A stretch of DNA of 64,000 bases, taken from CAVVEQ01 sp963806635 (lineage in GTDB: Bacteria > Chloroflexota > Anaerolineae > Anaerolineales > Anaerolineaceae). Within the stretch, counting starts at the first letter, position 1. Each line of letters starts with the position of its first letter. Of the stretch, positions 8,071 to 17,233 are shown piece after piece. The stretch is taken from positions 62,001 through 126,000 of the forward strand of contig CAWDZA010000016.1 in assembly GCA_963806635.1 (NCBI GenBank), read 5' to 3'. Under the pieces are notes generated by a model that made no database searches, had not been told where the DNA came from, and saw nothing but the letters and a program-made list of their open reading frames with translations. The translations under genes and the position numbers were made by a program.

Positions 8071-10941
8071 TTATTGATCCGAAAAAACGACTTTGAATCT
8101 CACAGGTTCTGATTCGCCCATGTTTCCAGCCTGGTCAAAGGCACGCGCAATCAGTAAGTGCTCCCCGGCAACACCTTTCCAAGGCAGGCTGTATGGCGGC
8201 TGTTCGCGGCTGCCGATGCGTACATTATCCAGCCACCACTCCACCCGACTGATGCCGATGGCATCTTCCGCTTCCACACGCAAAGTGATCTCCCCATCGG
8301 TTGAAACATCCAGGCTTTCATCAACCAGCGGATATGAAACCCGAACCTCAGGCGGGGTGTTATCCACCGCTACCTGCACCACCGCAGTCTGGTACTCCTG
8401 GTTCTGGTTCACCACGATCAGGCGCACTGCATAGAGTCCCTCCCGTCCGCTTGTATCCCATTCCCCCAGTAGGCCATTTTCCACCGTGGATTTACCACCC
8501 CCAATCTGTATCCACTCACCTGGATTCACTCCCTGGCCGATCTCCAGCCGGTATGAAGAAAAGTTATCCCCATTCGCATTTCCCAGAATCTCGGTTTTCC
8601 CGCGAATAAAGGCGAGACCTGCCGGGCTGGTGATATTAATATTCGGGTTATAGGCAGGAGCCTGAATAGTATCGTATTCGGTTGGCGCTAGGGGAAAACC
8701 AGCTTTCTCTGCCCAACGGCGATAAGCGGATGGTACTACCAAGAAAATATCTTCCTCTTGCAATTCGGCGGGGGTAAAAACAGTGGCAAGCCGGCCTGTC
8801 TCCCGGTTGACTGCGATTCGCTGGTACATGGGGTCAGTTGATGTGGGTTCGCTGCCGGAAAGAAATACATCTTTGACGATCGTGGGACAATCTTTGGTGG
8901 GCAGCTCTCCGGAAGGGTCGCAGACGGTCACCTCGGAAACGCCCCCTGGCAATCGCCAACCTTCCACAGGCAGCTCGCGGGTCGCATATTGCAGCAGCGC
9001 ATGGGTCACCCCGCTTGCAGAACGTCCTTCCAGCTGTGCGCTTTCCCCTGAAAGTTCCTTTCCAACCCAGGCAGCAACCAACCGTTGAGGCGTGTACCCC
9101 ACCGCCCAGAGCGAATTCCCATCCACAGTCTGCCCAATCTTTCCCCCCGCCGGCCGCCCTATCTCCAGAGGATTGGCACTACCCAGGCTGGGCTTGCGGG
9201 CGGATTCATCCGACAATACTGAGTTAAGTAGATACGCAAGGGGTTCGCTGAGAACCGGTAGCGAAACATCTTTCTGAGTGGTTGGGATTTCTGTTCCGTG
9301 ACTATCCTCCACTGCGATGATCGCGCTGGGGTGAATTGCACCATCCCCACCCAGGCTCACACCATTGCTTTGCCCCCCGGCTGCCAGGATACCATACGCC
9401 TGGGCAGCCTGAATGAGGCTGAGAACCCCTCCTTCCCGCAGCAGGCTGCTTTCCGGCGTGGTTTGGCCCGCTTTTCCCAACCCAAAGGGCGCCCAGAGCT
9501 GCGCCAGGCTCTGACCTCCGATTTCCTCAAAAATTCTCACTATCGGCGCAAGGTAATCATTGGCTAAGGCGGTTCGAAGGCTGACCGGACCGTGGAAATT
9601 TCCGCTCGCGTTTGCCGCCGGGTCGTTTTCATCTGGAATGTCCCATACCAGGCTGGCAGGGGAGTATCCTCGCGCAAAAGCACCCGCAGCCACAAAAGGT
9701 GTGAGCAGACTGCCCGGTTCATGAGCGCTCGAGGGGTGGAAGGAACCATCTGAGCTTTGCATCCCTGAATATGCCAGCACCTCTCCACTGCGCGGATCTG
9801 TGACGAGCCCTTCTGCGTTGAGATTATCTGCTGAGGCTTCAGCCTGCCCTTTCAGAGCCGGAAGCAGCCTTCCGGCGGGGCAATTCGGGTCCACATCCGT
9901 TTTCGCATCGGTGGATCTCATCCTTAACATCTGGGTCTGGAGCGTACAGGCGAGCTGATCCTGCAGGTCAAGATCAAGCGAGGTGACTACCTGCAGACCG
10001 CCCCGCTCCAGGCGTTCCCGTCCCAGGGTTGACTCAAGTTGATCCTTCGCCAAGTCAATAAATGCCGAAAAGCGGTTCCTTTCCAGAACCGGCGCAGGGG
10101 CAAACTTGGGGAAATTTGTCAGTCGCTGGATGTAATCGTCACTCGAGATCAATCCTGCCAGCAGCAGCCGATTCAACGCTTCTTTTTGCATTTCTTCGGA
10201 GTGCGCCGGCGCGTCTATTGGGTTGAGCGCAGGAGATTCTGAAATCATCACCAGTATCGCCGCCTCATATAGATCGAGGTTGGCAGCGGATTTCCCAAAA
10301 TAAAGCTGGGCAGCGCTTTCTGCTCCGTATGCAAGATGCCCAAAATCCGCGCTGTTCAAATACCATTCCAGCACCTGGCTTGCGCCGTATTGCTGAAATA
10401 GCTGCGAGGCCAACAAACGCATGCGGATCGCCGACCGCGTCCCAGGTTCTTCCTTCTCCAGCAGCAGGGATGCCACCAACTTTTCAGAAATTGTGCGCGG
10501 CTCCGGGTCGAGCAGCGCCGTCGTGTCAATCCCCCTGCTGCGCCAATAATCGCTTTGCTGCAACCCCACCCAGGCGCGGACGAGCTGGGGACTGAAGTGA
10601 GCCGGATTGGAGGGATCAACCGAGAGGAACTTTCGCTGGATACCGGGATTTTCCAGCGTGGAAATAACTGTTTGCCCGCTGCGGTCGTAGAACAGGGTGG
10701 GTTGCAGCAGGGAACCTTTTTGCGGGTCCAGCCAGATCTTGAAACCATCAATGGAAGGCAGGTCGCCAGTGATCGACGAAAATAGCCAGCCCGCCCCGAC
10801 CAAAGAAACCGAAACAGCAGCCACCACAAGACAAATGGCAATGACTGCCCCGCCGGGCAGCATTCGGCTGGCTTCCCCGCCCCCGCTGCGAAAGCCCGCC
10901 CGCCTGCGGCGAATGAATTGATAGATTTGGAATGAGCCCAA
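8071..10941 (-). CDS. PBP1-like transglycosylase/transpeptidase homologue with degenerate active sites
   Basis: The 956-residue protein has the layout of a bifunctional class A penicillin-binding protein: basic N-terminus, one membrane span (about 30-55), a GT51-like domain (about 105-260), a transpeptidase-like domain (about 375-680), and an Ig-like C-terminal domain (about 850-950). Landmarks align well, for example LEWYLN and GYTPQRLVAAWVG. The catalytic residues do not match. The GT51 glutamate is Gln128 in VGLQQSDYW, and GGSTITQQ is replaced by EPRTISEK. SxxK is SLLT at 411-414, SxN is DYL at 462-464, and KTG is KIG at 601-603. It therefore looks like a pseudoenzyme, perhaps a scaffold in wall synthesis. 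The frame is intact, which argues against simple decay. Confidence 0.85.
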   Translation of the reverse strand: MGSFQIYQFIRRRRAGFRSGGGEASRMLPGGAVIAICLVVAAVSVSLVGAGWLFSSITGDLPSIDGFKIWLDPQKGSLLQPTLFYDRSGQTVISTLENPGIQRKFLSVDPSNPAHFSPQLVRAWVGLQQSDYWRSRGIDTTALLDPEPRTISEKLVASLLLEKEEPGTRSAIRMRLLASQLFQQYGASQVLEWYLNSADFGHLAYGAESAAQLYFGKSAANLDLYEAAILVMISESPALNPIDAPAHSEEMQKEALNRLLLAGLISSDDYIQRLTNFPKFAPAPVLERNRFSAFIDLAKDQLESTLGRERLERGGLQVVTSLDLDLQDQLACTLQTQMLRMRSTDAKTDVDPNCPAGRLLPALKGQAEASADNLNAEGLVTDPRSGEVLAYSGMQSSDGSFHPSSAHEPGSLLTPFVAAGAFARGYSPASLVWDIPDENDPAANASGNFHGPVSLRTALANDYLAPIVRIFEEIGGQSLAQLWAPFGLGKAGQTTPESSLLREGGVLSLIQAAQAYGILAAGGQSNGVSLGGDGAIHPSAIIAVEDSHGTEIPTTQKDVSLPVLSEPLAYLLNSVLSDESARKPSLGSANPLEIGRPAGGKIGQTVDGNSLWAVGYTPQRLVAAWVGKELSGESAQLEGRSASGVTHALLQYATRELPVEGWRLPGGVSEVTVCDPSGELPTKDCPTIVKDVFLSGSEPTSTDPMYQRIAVNRETGRLATVFTPAELQEEDIFLVVPSAYRRWAEKAGFPLAPTEYDTIQAPAYNPNINITSPAGLAFIRGKTEILGNANGDNFSSYRLEIGQGVNPGEWIQIGGGKSTVENGLLGEWDTSGREGLYAVRLIVVNQNQEYQTAVVQVAVDNTPPEVRVSYPLVDESLDVSTDGEITLRVEAEDAIGISRVEWWLDNVRIGSREQPPYSLPWKGVAGEHLLIARAFDQAGNMGESEPVRFKVVFSDQ

Positions 10942-10949
10942 GGGGCGCC

Positions 10950-12746
10950 CTATGGCGTGGGAGTTCGCGTGGGGGTGCGGGTGACTCCCGGAGTGATGGT
11001 GGTTGAATCGACACCCATTGCTTCGAGGTGCTTGTAGGCTTCATCCAGCCACTCCGAGGGGACAGCATCGCGAGGCAGGGCAAGCAGCGCCACCCAGTCC
11101 TTGGCAGCCACCTCCGGTTGATTCAATCTTTCCAGAGCCATGGCGCGCCAATAAAACACGATCCCTTTTTGTTCAGGGGTTTGGTCGTATGCGTCGGCGA
11201 TATTTATCTGGTTATAGGCTTCTGCAAATTTTTCCAGCGCGAACAGCGTCTTTGCGTATCCGGAATGTCCCTCGAAGGTCTTTGAGTTGATCCGGAGTGT
11301 GGTTTCAAAATCTGCCTGGGAGTTCTCGAAATCGTTGATGGCGTAATATGCCTGTGCCCGGCCGAGGTTAGCCTCAAATAATGCATCTTCAAGCGTCAGC
11401 GCTTTCGTAAAGGCGTTGACCGCATCCTGGAAATTTCCTTTTTGAGCGTAAGCCAGACCCAGCCAGATATATGGCCGGTAATCCGACTGGATATATTTCG
11501 TATATGTCTCCAGCGCCGAGATAGAGTCTTCCGGACGGTTCAACTTCTGATAGATCTCACCGATCAGCCGGTAAGCTGGTAAATAGGTTATATCCATCTG
11601 GTTGGATTTTAAGGCGTCCACCAGGGCTGACTCCAGATCACCGTTGTCCACCGCAATCTGCGAGCGAAGGTAATAGGGCCGCGGGGATTCCGGCGCCAGG
11701 GCGATAGCTTGCTCAATATAATCGACAGCCTTTTTATCCAGCCCTACCGAAATATAGGTGTCCGCTGCCTCCAGATACGCTTGCAGGAGGTTAGGATCCA
11801 TGCGGATTGCTTCATTAAGATCTTTTATAACCGTGTTGTAATCTTTGGGCGAAACCATTCGCCGGGTCAACGCACGCCCCATATAAGCCGGGGCGAATTC
11901 AGGTCGGCTCTTGATGATGCGGTTGAAAACGTCCACTGCCGGTTTGGTATATCCTATGTTGCGGTAGGATTCCCCTTGATAATAAAGAATATCCGGGATG
12001 GTGATATCCTGCTGGGTATCGATCACCTGCTGGAAATAATCCACCGCAGCGCTCCAGTCATTGTTTCCGTAGGCGGTCATGGCCAGTTGGAAAGCCTCAA
12101 ATTGGGGATGGGCGGTGAACGCTACCAGCGGTGTGGGCGTGTAGGTGGATTCCAGGAACGCCCACAACGGCGTCTGGGCTGGCATGGTTGGGGTTGGCGC
12201 CTCGTATTCAACCTTGGTAGGGCGAGGGGTTTCGGTGGCGGGCATCAGCGAGGCGGTGGCTGTCGCCCCCATTATCCGGAAACCGGTCGGGGAAGCCACC
12301 CGGTTCCTCGGCCAGAAAATAAACGTCCCCGCCAACACCAGCAGGGCGAAGAGTGAAGCAGCTGCCAGAATGATCCGTGTCGTCGAACTGGCCATTTTCT
12401 TCTTCGTCGGGGCAGGTTTCGCAGCGGTCATCTCGCGACGAAGTTCCTTTTCCCAATCCCTTCGGTCCTTCAATTGGACCGGCGGAATACGGGTATCCCC
12501 TTCCAGCTCGCCCATCAGTACCAACCCCCTGCGGACAGTTGCGTTGTTGGGATCCAGCCGAAGGGCTTCTTTTAGGTTGGAAACCCTCTCACGCTTGGTT
12601 TCTGCAAGGGTGCTCATCCACATATAGTAGCGCGGGTTGTTTGGCTCCTTGCGAATCAGCTCCGCCAGCATTTCCCGGGCGCGGTTATCTTCCCCCTTTT
12701 CAATAGCTGCCAGAACGGGTTGTAATGGATCGGTATCAGGTGCCAT
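10950..12746 (-). CDS. TPR-repeat membrane protein
   Basis: The 598-residue protein begins with a short soluble TPR-like segment (GEDNRAREMLAELIRKEPNN). It has one membrane span near residues 122-142, then a Thr/Pro-rich linker, then about ten tetratricopeptide repeats with typical spacing, such as YLEAADTYISVGLDKKAVDYI. It ends in a Thr-Pro-Thr-Arg tail. TPRs mediate protein contacts, so this is probably an assembly or scaffold factor at the membrane, and the partner is unknown. It sits 8 bases upstream of the PBP-like gene on the same strand, so the two are probably co-transcribed and may act together. The ATG at 12744-12746 is used; a TTG 12 codons upstream is possible. No strong ribosome site is visible. 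Confidence 0.8.
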   Translation of the reverse strand: MAPDTDPLQPVLAAIEKGEDNRAREMLAELIRKEPNNPRYYMWMSTLAETKRERVSNLKEALRLDPNNATVRRGLVLMGELEGDTRIPPVQLKDRRDWEKELRREMTAAKPAPTKKKMASSTTRIILAAASLFALLVLAGTFIFWPRNRVASPTGFRIMGATATASLMPATETPRPTKVEYEAPTPTMPAQTPLWAFLESTYTPTPLVAFTAHPQFEAFQLAMTAYGNNDWSAAVDYFQQVIDTQQDITIPDILYYQGESYRNIGYTKPAVDVFNRIIKSRPEFAPAYMGRALTRRMVSPKDYNTVIKDLNEAIRMDPNLLQAYLEAADTYISVGLDKKAVDYIEQAIALAPESPRPYYLRSQIAVDNGDLESALVDALKSNQMDITYLPAYRLIGEIYQKLNRPEDSISALETYTKYIQSDYRPYIWLGLAYAQKGNFQDAVNAFTKALTLEDALFEANLGRAQAYYAINDFENSQADFETTLRINSKTFEGHSGYAKTLFALEKFAEAYNQINIADAYDQTPEQKGIVFYWRAMALERLNQPEVAAKDWVALLALPRDAVPSEWLDEAYKHLEAMGVDSTTITPGVTRTPTRTPTP

Positions 12747-12855
12747 AGAAATGAGTTTAGCACAGCACTTTTTGGAGGGCAAGAGTGGCTTGCATGAATG
12801 TTAAGGATTGAATTCAGATTATTTAAGATTTAAGATATAATCAAATCTCTAAAAA

Positions 12856-12867
12856 CAGGCAAGCCTG
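12856..12867. promoter_or_regulatory. Short inverted repeat in a divergent intergenic region
   Basis: CAGGC-AA-GCCTG lies in the 233-base gap between the divergent TPR and response-regulator genes. A second palindrome, CCCCGGGG, lies about 30 bases further right. Either could be an operator. Nothing else is recognised in the gap. Confidence 0.25.
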
Positions 12868-12979
12868 CAGCTTCCCCTGTACCAGCATCGAAACCCCGGG
12901 GGATAATTACTGGTTATGAATCGAATCCTGTGATTGTTATTTGTGTTGTTAGATTGATCATCGCACGTCGAACAGGAAA

Positions 12980-13666
12980 ATGAAAACCAGAGTCTATCTT
13001 ATCGAAGGAAAACGTAACGATCGGCCCTCATTCTTTCACGGGCTGATTAAAAAAGGCTTCCTTGTGGAGAGCTATCCTAATGGCAACGCTGCCCTCCAGC
13101 GCTTGGAGGAGGAACAGCCGCACATCACCGTGGTCGATGGCGCTTCGATGCGCACCAGCGGCAAGCGCATTTGCATGGCCATCCGCGAGGCTTACCCCTT
13201 TCTCCCTATTGTGCTGATCCTGGATGACGAAAACTTCCCTCAGGGAAAGGTGCCCGCGGATGTGGTCCTGGTTTTACCATTCACCGTCCAGAAGTTGGTC
13301 AACCGCATTCGCCCTTTCATCCCGGTGCCTCAGAAGGACACTATCCTGGTGGGTGATATTGAGTTGGATGCCAAGCACCGCATGGTTTACTGCGAAGGCA
13401 GGCAGGGCCGCCTCACGCCTCACCTGGTGCTGTTGCTCAAAGCCTTTCTGGAAAAACCCGGCGAGGTGATCGGCCGCGATGAGCTTTTCAGCAAGGTTTG
13501 GGAAACAAACTACACTGGGGATACCCGCACACTGGATGTGCATGTCTCCTGGCTGCGCAAGATCCTGGAAGCCGACCCCCGCCGCCCGAAGTACCTGATA
13601 ACCATCCGCAACAAGGGCTACCGCCTGGATACCGGCGACCCCAACGAGCTGCGGAGAGATTATTGA
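12980..13666 (+). CDS. OmpR/PhoB-type response regulator with atypical receiver
   Basis: Residues 1-115 form a receiver-like domain and 120-220 a winged-helix DNA-binding domain, with VGDIELDAKHRMVYCEG, GRDELFSKVWETN and the C-terminal RNKGYRL signature. The receiver keeps an Asp in the phosphorylation strand (ITVVDGAS). It lacks the N-terminal acidic pair (LIEGKRND instead of VDDD) and the conserved Lys before the Pro (VLPF instead of KPF). Phosphorylation may therefore be absent or altered. No histidine kinase gene is adjacent. It probably acts as a transcription factor in the cytoplasm. The ATG follows a CAGGAA ribosome site. The downstream SH3b lipoprotein gene lies 136 bases away and is a plausible target. 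Confidence 0.88.
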   Translation: MKTRVYLIEGKRNDRPSFFHGLIKKGFLVESYPNGNAALQRLEEEQPHITVVDGASMRTSGKRICMAIREAYPFLPIVLILDDENFPQGKVPADVVLVLPFTVQKLVNRIRPFIPVPQKDTILVGDIELDAKHRMVYCEGRQGRLTPHLVLLLKAFLEKPGEVIGRDELFSKVWETNYTGDTRTLDVHVSWLRKILEADPRRPKYLITIRNKGYRLDTGDPNELRRDY

Positions 13667-13759
13667 CCTTCCGGCTACTTTAATTTTCTAACCTTTTTCT
13701 TAATTCAACAATCAACATCCAGATAGTGTAAAGTTTAATTTATGATTTATCATTGCATA

Positions 13760-13782
13760 AATCTCCAGAAGGATTGGAGATT
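13760..13782 (+). promoter_or_regulatory. Leader hairpin and ribosome site of the SH3b lipoprotein
   Basis: An 8-base perfect stem, AATCTCCA with TGGAGATT around a 7-base loop, lies 20 bases before the start codon. It is followed by AAAGGAGA at 13791-13798, a strong ribosome site. It may stabilise the mRNA or tune translation. Confidence 0.35.
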
Positions 13783-13802
13783 CAATTAATAAAGGAGACG
13801 TT

Positions 13803-15224
13803 ATGAAAAAGAAATTTATGTCGATCGGTGTGCTGGCTTTGGCGGCTACGCTGCTGCTTTCTGCCTGCGCCCAGCCCACCCCTGCTCCCACCCCGGTGCC
13901 GAGCACTGAAACCCCGGTACCTCCCCCTACGGCGGTGCCTTCCACCCCCACGCCCACGCCCCTGCCTCCCATCGTTGAACCCCCAGTTTTTAGTGGAGCC
14001 CCGGTGGCAGTATTGCCTCAACCGGCTGCCGGGCAGCCGAGCGCTACAGCAAATTCCAACACCTGGATCTACTCAGGTCCTGGAACCAATTATGTGGTTT
14101 ACGCCGCCATGAATGGGGGTACATCCGCCCTGGTGGTTGGCGTGGATTCCACCAAACAATGGTTTGTCATCAGCCTCCCGGTGGCCCCCAACGGGATTGG
14201 CTGGGTGGCTGGGTCAACTTTGACCGTCACAAATGCCGGAACTCTCCCGGTGGTCGCGGCACCCCCGCCTCCGCCTTCCGCTGCGATGGTACCACCAGGT
14301 CCCTCCGACCCGCAGGCCACCGTGCTGGCTGAAACAATGGTCCGCGCCGGTCCTGGCACCACCTACCCTGCCTACGGCTTTGCCCAGGCTGGACAAACCG
14401 GTTGGGTGCTCGGAAAGAGCGCAGATAATCAGTGGTGGATGGTTCGCCTCGACCCGACCAAGGTCGGAGCTGGCAACGGTTGGATCTCCGCTACGTTTGT
14501 AAGCACATCCAATACAGATAACGTCCCGGTTGTGCAGGTCACCGGCGCGGGTACACTTCCGCCTTCTCAAGTGGCTCCTCCTCCGGCAGTTCCCGGCGCC
14601 CCCTTGATCACTACCACCGATTATGTTAATTTGCGCTCCGGCCCGGGTACCAATTACCCGGTAGTTGGTTACGCAGCAGCAGGTGCCACCACCACTCCTA
14701 CCGGTATCAGTGCAGATGGCGCCTGGTTCCAATTTGCAGTGCCCAATACTTTCTACGTAACTGGTTATTTATGGGTATCTGCAAGTTTTGTGGTGGCAGT
14801 CAACACCGCTGATCTTCCGGTTGTGAATGCTCCTCCGCCCCCCGCGGCTGTCACAACCCCACCCACCAACACAACCTCAGCAGATTGCGCCCTGGTTTCC
14901 CAGACTCCGGGCGATGGAGGATCGTACAGTCCCAACACCGCGTTTACGGTCACATGGGTGTTGAAGAACACCGGGACAAATGCCTGGGTGGCTGGGGAAG
15001 CAGATATTGTTTTCCAGGGAGCCATCAATAACGTCCGGATCAGCCAGGGGTACGATGTGTTCGATATCCCCAATACAGTCAACCCCGGTCAAACACTAAC
15101 CCTCACCGGTAATGGAATCGCACCCAGTGCCTCCGGGTCCTATGGCGAATTGTGGTCCATCATCCAGAACACTTCAGGTGCACAGGTCAGTTGCCCGTTC
15201 TGGTTCACCATGAAAGTCCCCTAA
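13803..15224 (+). CDS. SH3b-repeat lipoprotein with C-terminal Ig-like domain
   Basis: The 473-residue protein starts with a lipoprotein signal peptide whose lipobox is LLSAC (Cys near residue 21), followed by a long Pro/Thr linker. Three bacterial SH3-like repeats follow, marked by SGPGTNYVVYA, RAGPGTTYPAYG and RSGPGTNYPVVG, at about residues 75-150, 165-235 and 260-335. The C-terminal 110 residues resemble the Ig-like domain of NBR1 type, with FTVTWVLKNTGTNAW and SYGELWSI. It is probably exported, lipid-anchored and involved in binding cell-wall or surface ligands. The start has an excellent AAAGGAGA site. A clear hairpin terminator follows the stop. Confidence 0.9.
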   Translation: MKKKFMSIGVLALAATLLLSACAQPTPAPTPVPSTETPVPPPTAVPSTPTPTPLPPIVEPPVFSGAPVAVLPQPAAGQPSATANSNTWIYSGPGTNYVVYAAMNGGTSALVVGVDSTKQWFVISLPVAPNGIGWVAGSTLTVTNAGTLPVVAAPPPPPSAAMVPPGPSDPQATVLAETMVRAGPGTTYPAYGFAQAGQTGWVLGKSADNQWWMVRLDPTKVGAGNGWISATFVSTSNTDNVPVVQVTGAGTLPPSQVAPPPAVPGAPLITTTDYVNLRSGPGTNYPVVGYAAAGATTTPTGISADGAWFQFAVPNTFYVTGYLWVSASFVVAVNTADLPVVNAPPPPAAVTTPPTNTTSADCALVSQTPGDGGSYSPNTAFTVTWVLKNTGTNAWVAGEADIVFQGAINNVRISQGYDVFDIPNTVNPGQTLTLTGNGIAPSASGSYGELWSIIQNTSGAQVSCPFWFTMKVP

Positions 15225-15253
15225 CCCGGAACCATCGACCAACGATAAATAAG

Positions 15254-15285
15254 AAGAGCGGCAGTCCTGAAACTGCCGCTCTTTT
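15254..15285. terminator. Bidirectional hairpin terminator
   Basis: An 11-base perfect stem, AAGAGCGGCAG with CTGCCGCTCTT around an 8-base loop, lies between the convergent SH3b lipoprotein and mmdB genes. A run of T follows on the plus strand, and a T-rich stretch follows on the minus strand. Confidence 0.85.
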
Positions 15286-15303
15286 GGTAATTTCCTGTTT
15301 GCG

Positions 15304-16428
15304 TTAATGAATGACAGCCACCAGCGTAAGCAGCAATCCCCCCGCCAGCACCGAACCCAGCTGCCCTGCTGTATTGGAACCCATGGCATGCATCAGGATG
15401 AAATTATCGTAATCTTCCTCCTGAGCCATCTTCGCAGAGATTCGCGCAGCCATCGGGAATGCGCTGATACCGCATGCTCCGATCAGGGGGTTGACCTTGA
15501 AACCCGAAACGACGCACATCAACTTACCGAATAGGGTCCCGGCCACGGTATCCAGGACGAAGGCCAGTAAACCCAGCCCCAGGATCGCGAGCGTAGTGGT
15601 GTTTAAGAACTTGGCAGCAACCATTGTCGCCCCGATCGTTAAACCGAGGAAGAGGGTGGAGATATTGATTATTTCGTTCTGGGCAGCTTTATTCAACCGG
15701 TCAACAACTCCGCTTTCCTTAAGCAAATTGCCAAGCATCAGGGTGGCGATCAGCGGTGCAGCCGATGGAGCGATCAGGCTGATGACAACCGTGACCACGA
15801 TCGGGAACATCATTACCACCTTTTTTGACACGGGGAAAGGAGAATATTCCATGTGGACAAGGCGCTCTTTTTTAGTGGTCAGCGCCTTCATGATCGGCGG
15901 TTGAATGATGGGGATCAGGCTCATGTAGGAATATGCAGCCACAGCAATGGCTGCCATGAGATCCGGTGCCAGTTTGGAAGAGACAAATATCGCGGTTGGG
16001 CCGTCGATGGCGCCGATGGATCCGATGGCGGCAGCTTCATTGATCGGAAGACCGATCAGTACCGCAAGGATGAGCACCCCGTAGATTCCGAACTGCCCGG
16101 CTGCTCCCAGCAGGACCATTTTTGGTTGGGCGATCAGCGGGCGGAAATCGATCATGGCGCCAACACCCACAAAGATCAGCAGCGGGAAGATCTCCGTCTC
16201 GATCCCCGCCTTGTAGAGGTAGTAGAACAGGCTGCCTTCGTTATAGACAGACATCCCCAGGTTGGCGAGGATGCAGCCAAACCCAATGGGGAGGAGAAGG
16301 ACCGGCTCAAATTCCTTCGCGATGGCGAGATATATCAGGACACAACCTACAGCGATCATTAAAACGCTGCCGGCCATTTGAAGGGGGTTAAGGGCGGTAG
16401 CCCAATTGTATAGACTGGATAGATCCAT
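15304..16428 (-). CDS. mmdB: Methylmalonyl-CoA decarboxylase beta subunit, Na+ pump
   Basis: The 374-residue integral membrane protein belongs to the OadB/MmdB/GcdB family. It couples decarboxylation of carboxybiotin to export of Na+. About ten membrane segments are seen. Conserved signatures include IFVGVGAMIDFRPL, the acidic signature GAIDGPTAIFVSSKLAP, which carries a key Na+ site Asp, and SLIPIIQPPIMKALTTKKER. The length is usual for the family. It is the last gene of the mmdA-mmdD-mmdC-mmdB operon and ends at a bidirectional terminator. With the carboxyltransferase and biotin subunits next to it, methylmalonyl-CoA is the likeliest substrate, although glutaconyl-CoA or oxaloacetate pumps share this subunit. 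Confidence 0.93.
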   Translation of the reverse strand: MDLSSLYNWATALNPLQMAGSVLMIAVGCVLIYLAIAKEFEPVLLLPIGFGCILANLGMSVYNEGSLFYYLYKAGIETEIFPLLIFVGVGAMIDFRPLIAQPKMVLLGAAGQFGIYGVLILAVLIGLPINEAAAIGSIGAIDGPTAIFVSSKLAPDLMAAIAVAAYSYMSLIPIIQPPIMKALTTKKERLVHMEYSPFPVSKKVVMMFPIVVTVVISLIAPSAAPLIATLMLGNLLKESGVVDRLNKAAQNEIINISTLFLGLTIGATMVAAKFLNTTTLAILGLGLLAFVLDTVAGTLFGKLMCVVSGFKVNPLIGACGISAFPMAARISAKMAQEEDYDNFILMHAMGSNTAGQLGSVLAGGLLLTLVAVIH

Positions 16429-16437
16429 GGGGTATCC

Positions 16438-16863
16438 TTAGTCCGTAAATTCCACCAAGGCAGCTCCATGAGGTACATGGTCGCCAACTGAAACAAGCAC
16501 CGCGGCGATCTTTCCGGAACGGGTAGCTTTGATCGAGTTTTTCATTTTCATGGCTTCGATCACCAGCAGTTCCTGCCCAGGATTTACAGAATCGCCGGGT
16601 TTGGCTTTGATGGAGTCGATCACACCTGGTAGCGGAGCGATCACAACCTTGGTGCCGCCTGAAGCTGGCACATTGGCGGGAGCAACCGCAGCTTTATGGG
16701 CAGGGGCGGCTTCCGAAACGGTTTCAACGGTCTCCACCGCGGATTGTTCCTCGGGCCAGACTTCAAACTTTTGCCCGTCGATCTCTGCTATCACCGGCCG
16801 GGCATTCGTATCGCCAACTTCCACTTCGTAGGATTGATCTGCAATTTTTACTTTGATTTTCAT
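16438..16863 (-). CDS. mmdC: Biotin carboxyl carrier subunit of the decarboxylase
   Basis: This 141-residue protein carries the biotin that shuttles CO2 from the carboxyltransferase to the membrane beta subunit. The C-terminal 70 residues form a biotinyl domain with VIEAMKMKNSI, in which Lys106 is the predicted biotinylated residue. It is preceded by an Ala/Pro-rich flexible linker (about 55-70) and a short N-terminal domain. Its ATG overlaps the stop of the upstream mmdD gene by ATGA, so the two are translationally coupled. Confidence 0.93.
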   Translation of the reverse strand: MKIKVKIADQSYEVEVGDTNARPVIAEIDGQKFEVWPEEQSAVETVETVSEAAPAHKAAVAPANVPASGGTKVVIAPLPGVIDSIKAKPGDSVNPGQELLVIEAMKMKNSIKATRSGKIAAVLVSVGDHVPHGAALVEFTD

Positions 16864-17225
16864 CGCCCACTCCCTCGTGGTTTTCTATTAAATGATTGGG
16901 TGCCCTGGTTGATCTCCAGTGCCCGGGTGGTCACCCGCCAGGAGCTGCCCGCAGAAGCGGGTGCTCCGGTGGTTGTCAGGTTAAAGAGACCCTGACGCAG
17001 GCTGATCGCAACCGCAACCGCCGTGGCGGCAGCTTTTGCTTTCAAATCACCCGCCTCGCCGGTCTCAGCCTCGGAGGGCATTTCTTCTTCAGCTTCCCCC
17101 TCATTGGCATCGTGCGGCCAGATGCGAACCATCAGCGCCATCAAACCCCAGAGGATAAGGATGCCAGCGAAGACGATCCCCATGCCAATTACGGTCATGG
17201 TCAATGCGATCTGCAAATTGCTCAT
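16860..17225 (-). CDS. mmdD: Decarboxylase delta/gamma subunit (OadG-like)
   Basis: The 121-residue protein has one N-terminal membrane span (ALTMTVIGMGIVFAGILILW, about residues 7-26), then an acidic Ala/Glu-rich segment and a more basic tail. This is the form of OadG/MmdD subunits, which tether the soluble carboxyltransferase to the membrane beta subunit. Sequence conservation in this family is low, so the call leans on topology and position. It lies 8 bases after mmdA and overlaps mmdC by four. Confidence 0.85.
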   Translation of the reverse strand: MSNLQIALTMTVIGMGIVFAGILILWGLMALMVRIWPHDANEGEAEEEMPSEAETGEAGDLKAKAAATAVAVAISLRQGLFNLTTTGAPASAGSSWRVTTRALEINQGTQSFNRKPRGSGR

Positions 17226-17233
17226 GCCGCCTC

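Noticed and set aside
8061..8078. ATCAAT-ATTTTT-ATTGAT palindrome at the PBP-like gene end
   Set aside because: It is AT-only, overlaps the stop codon and is weak as a terminator.
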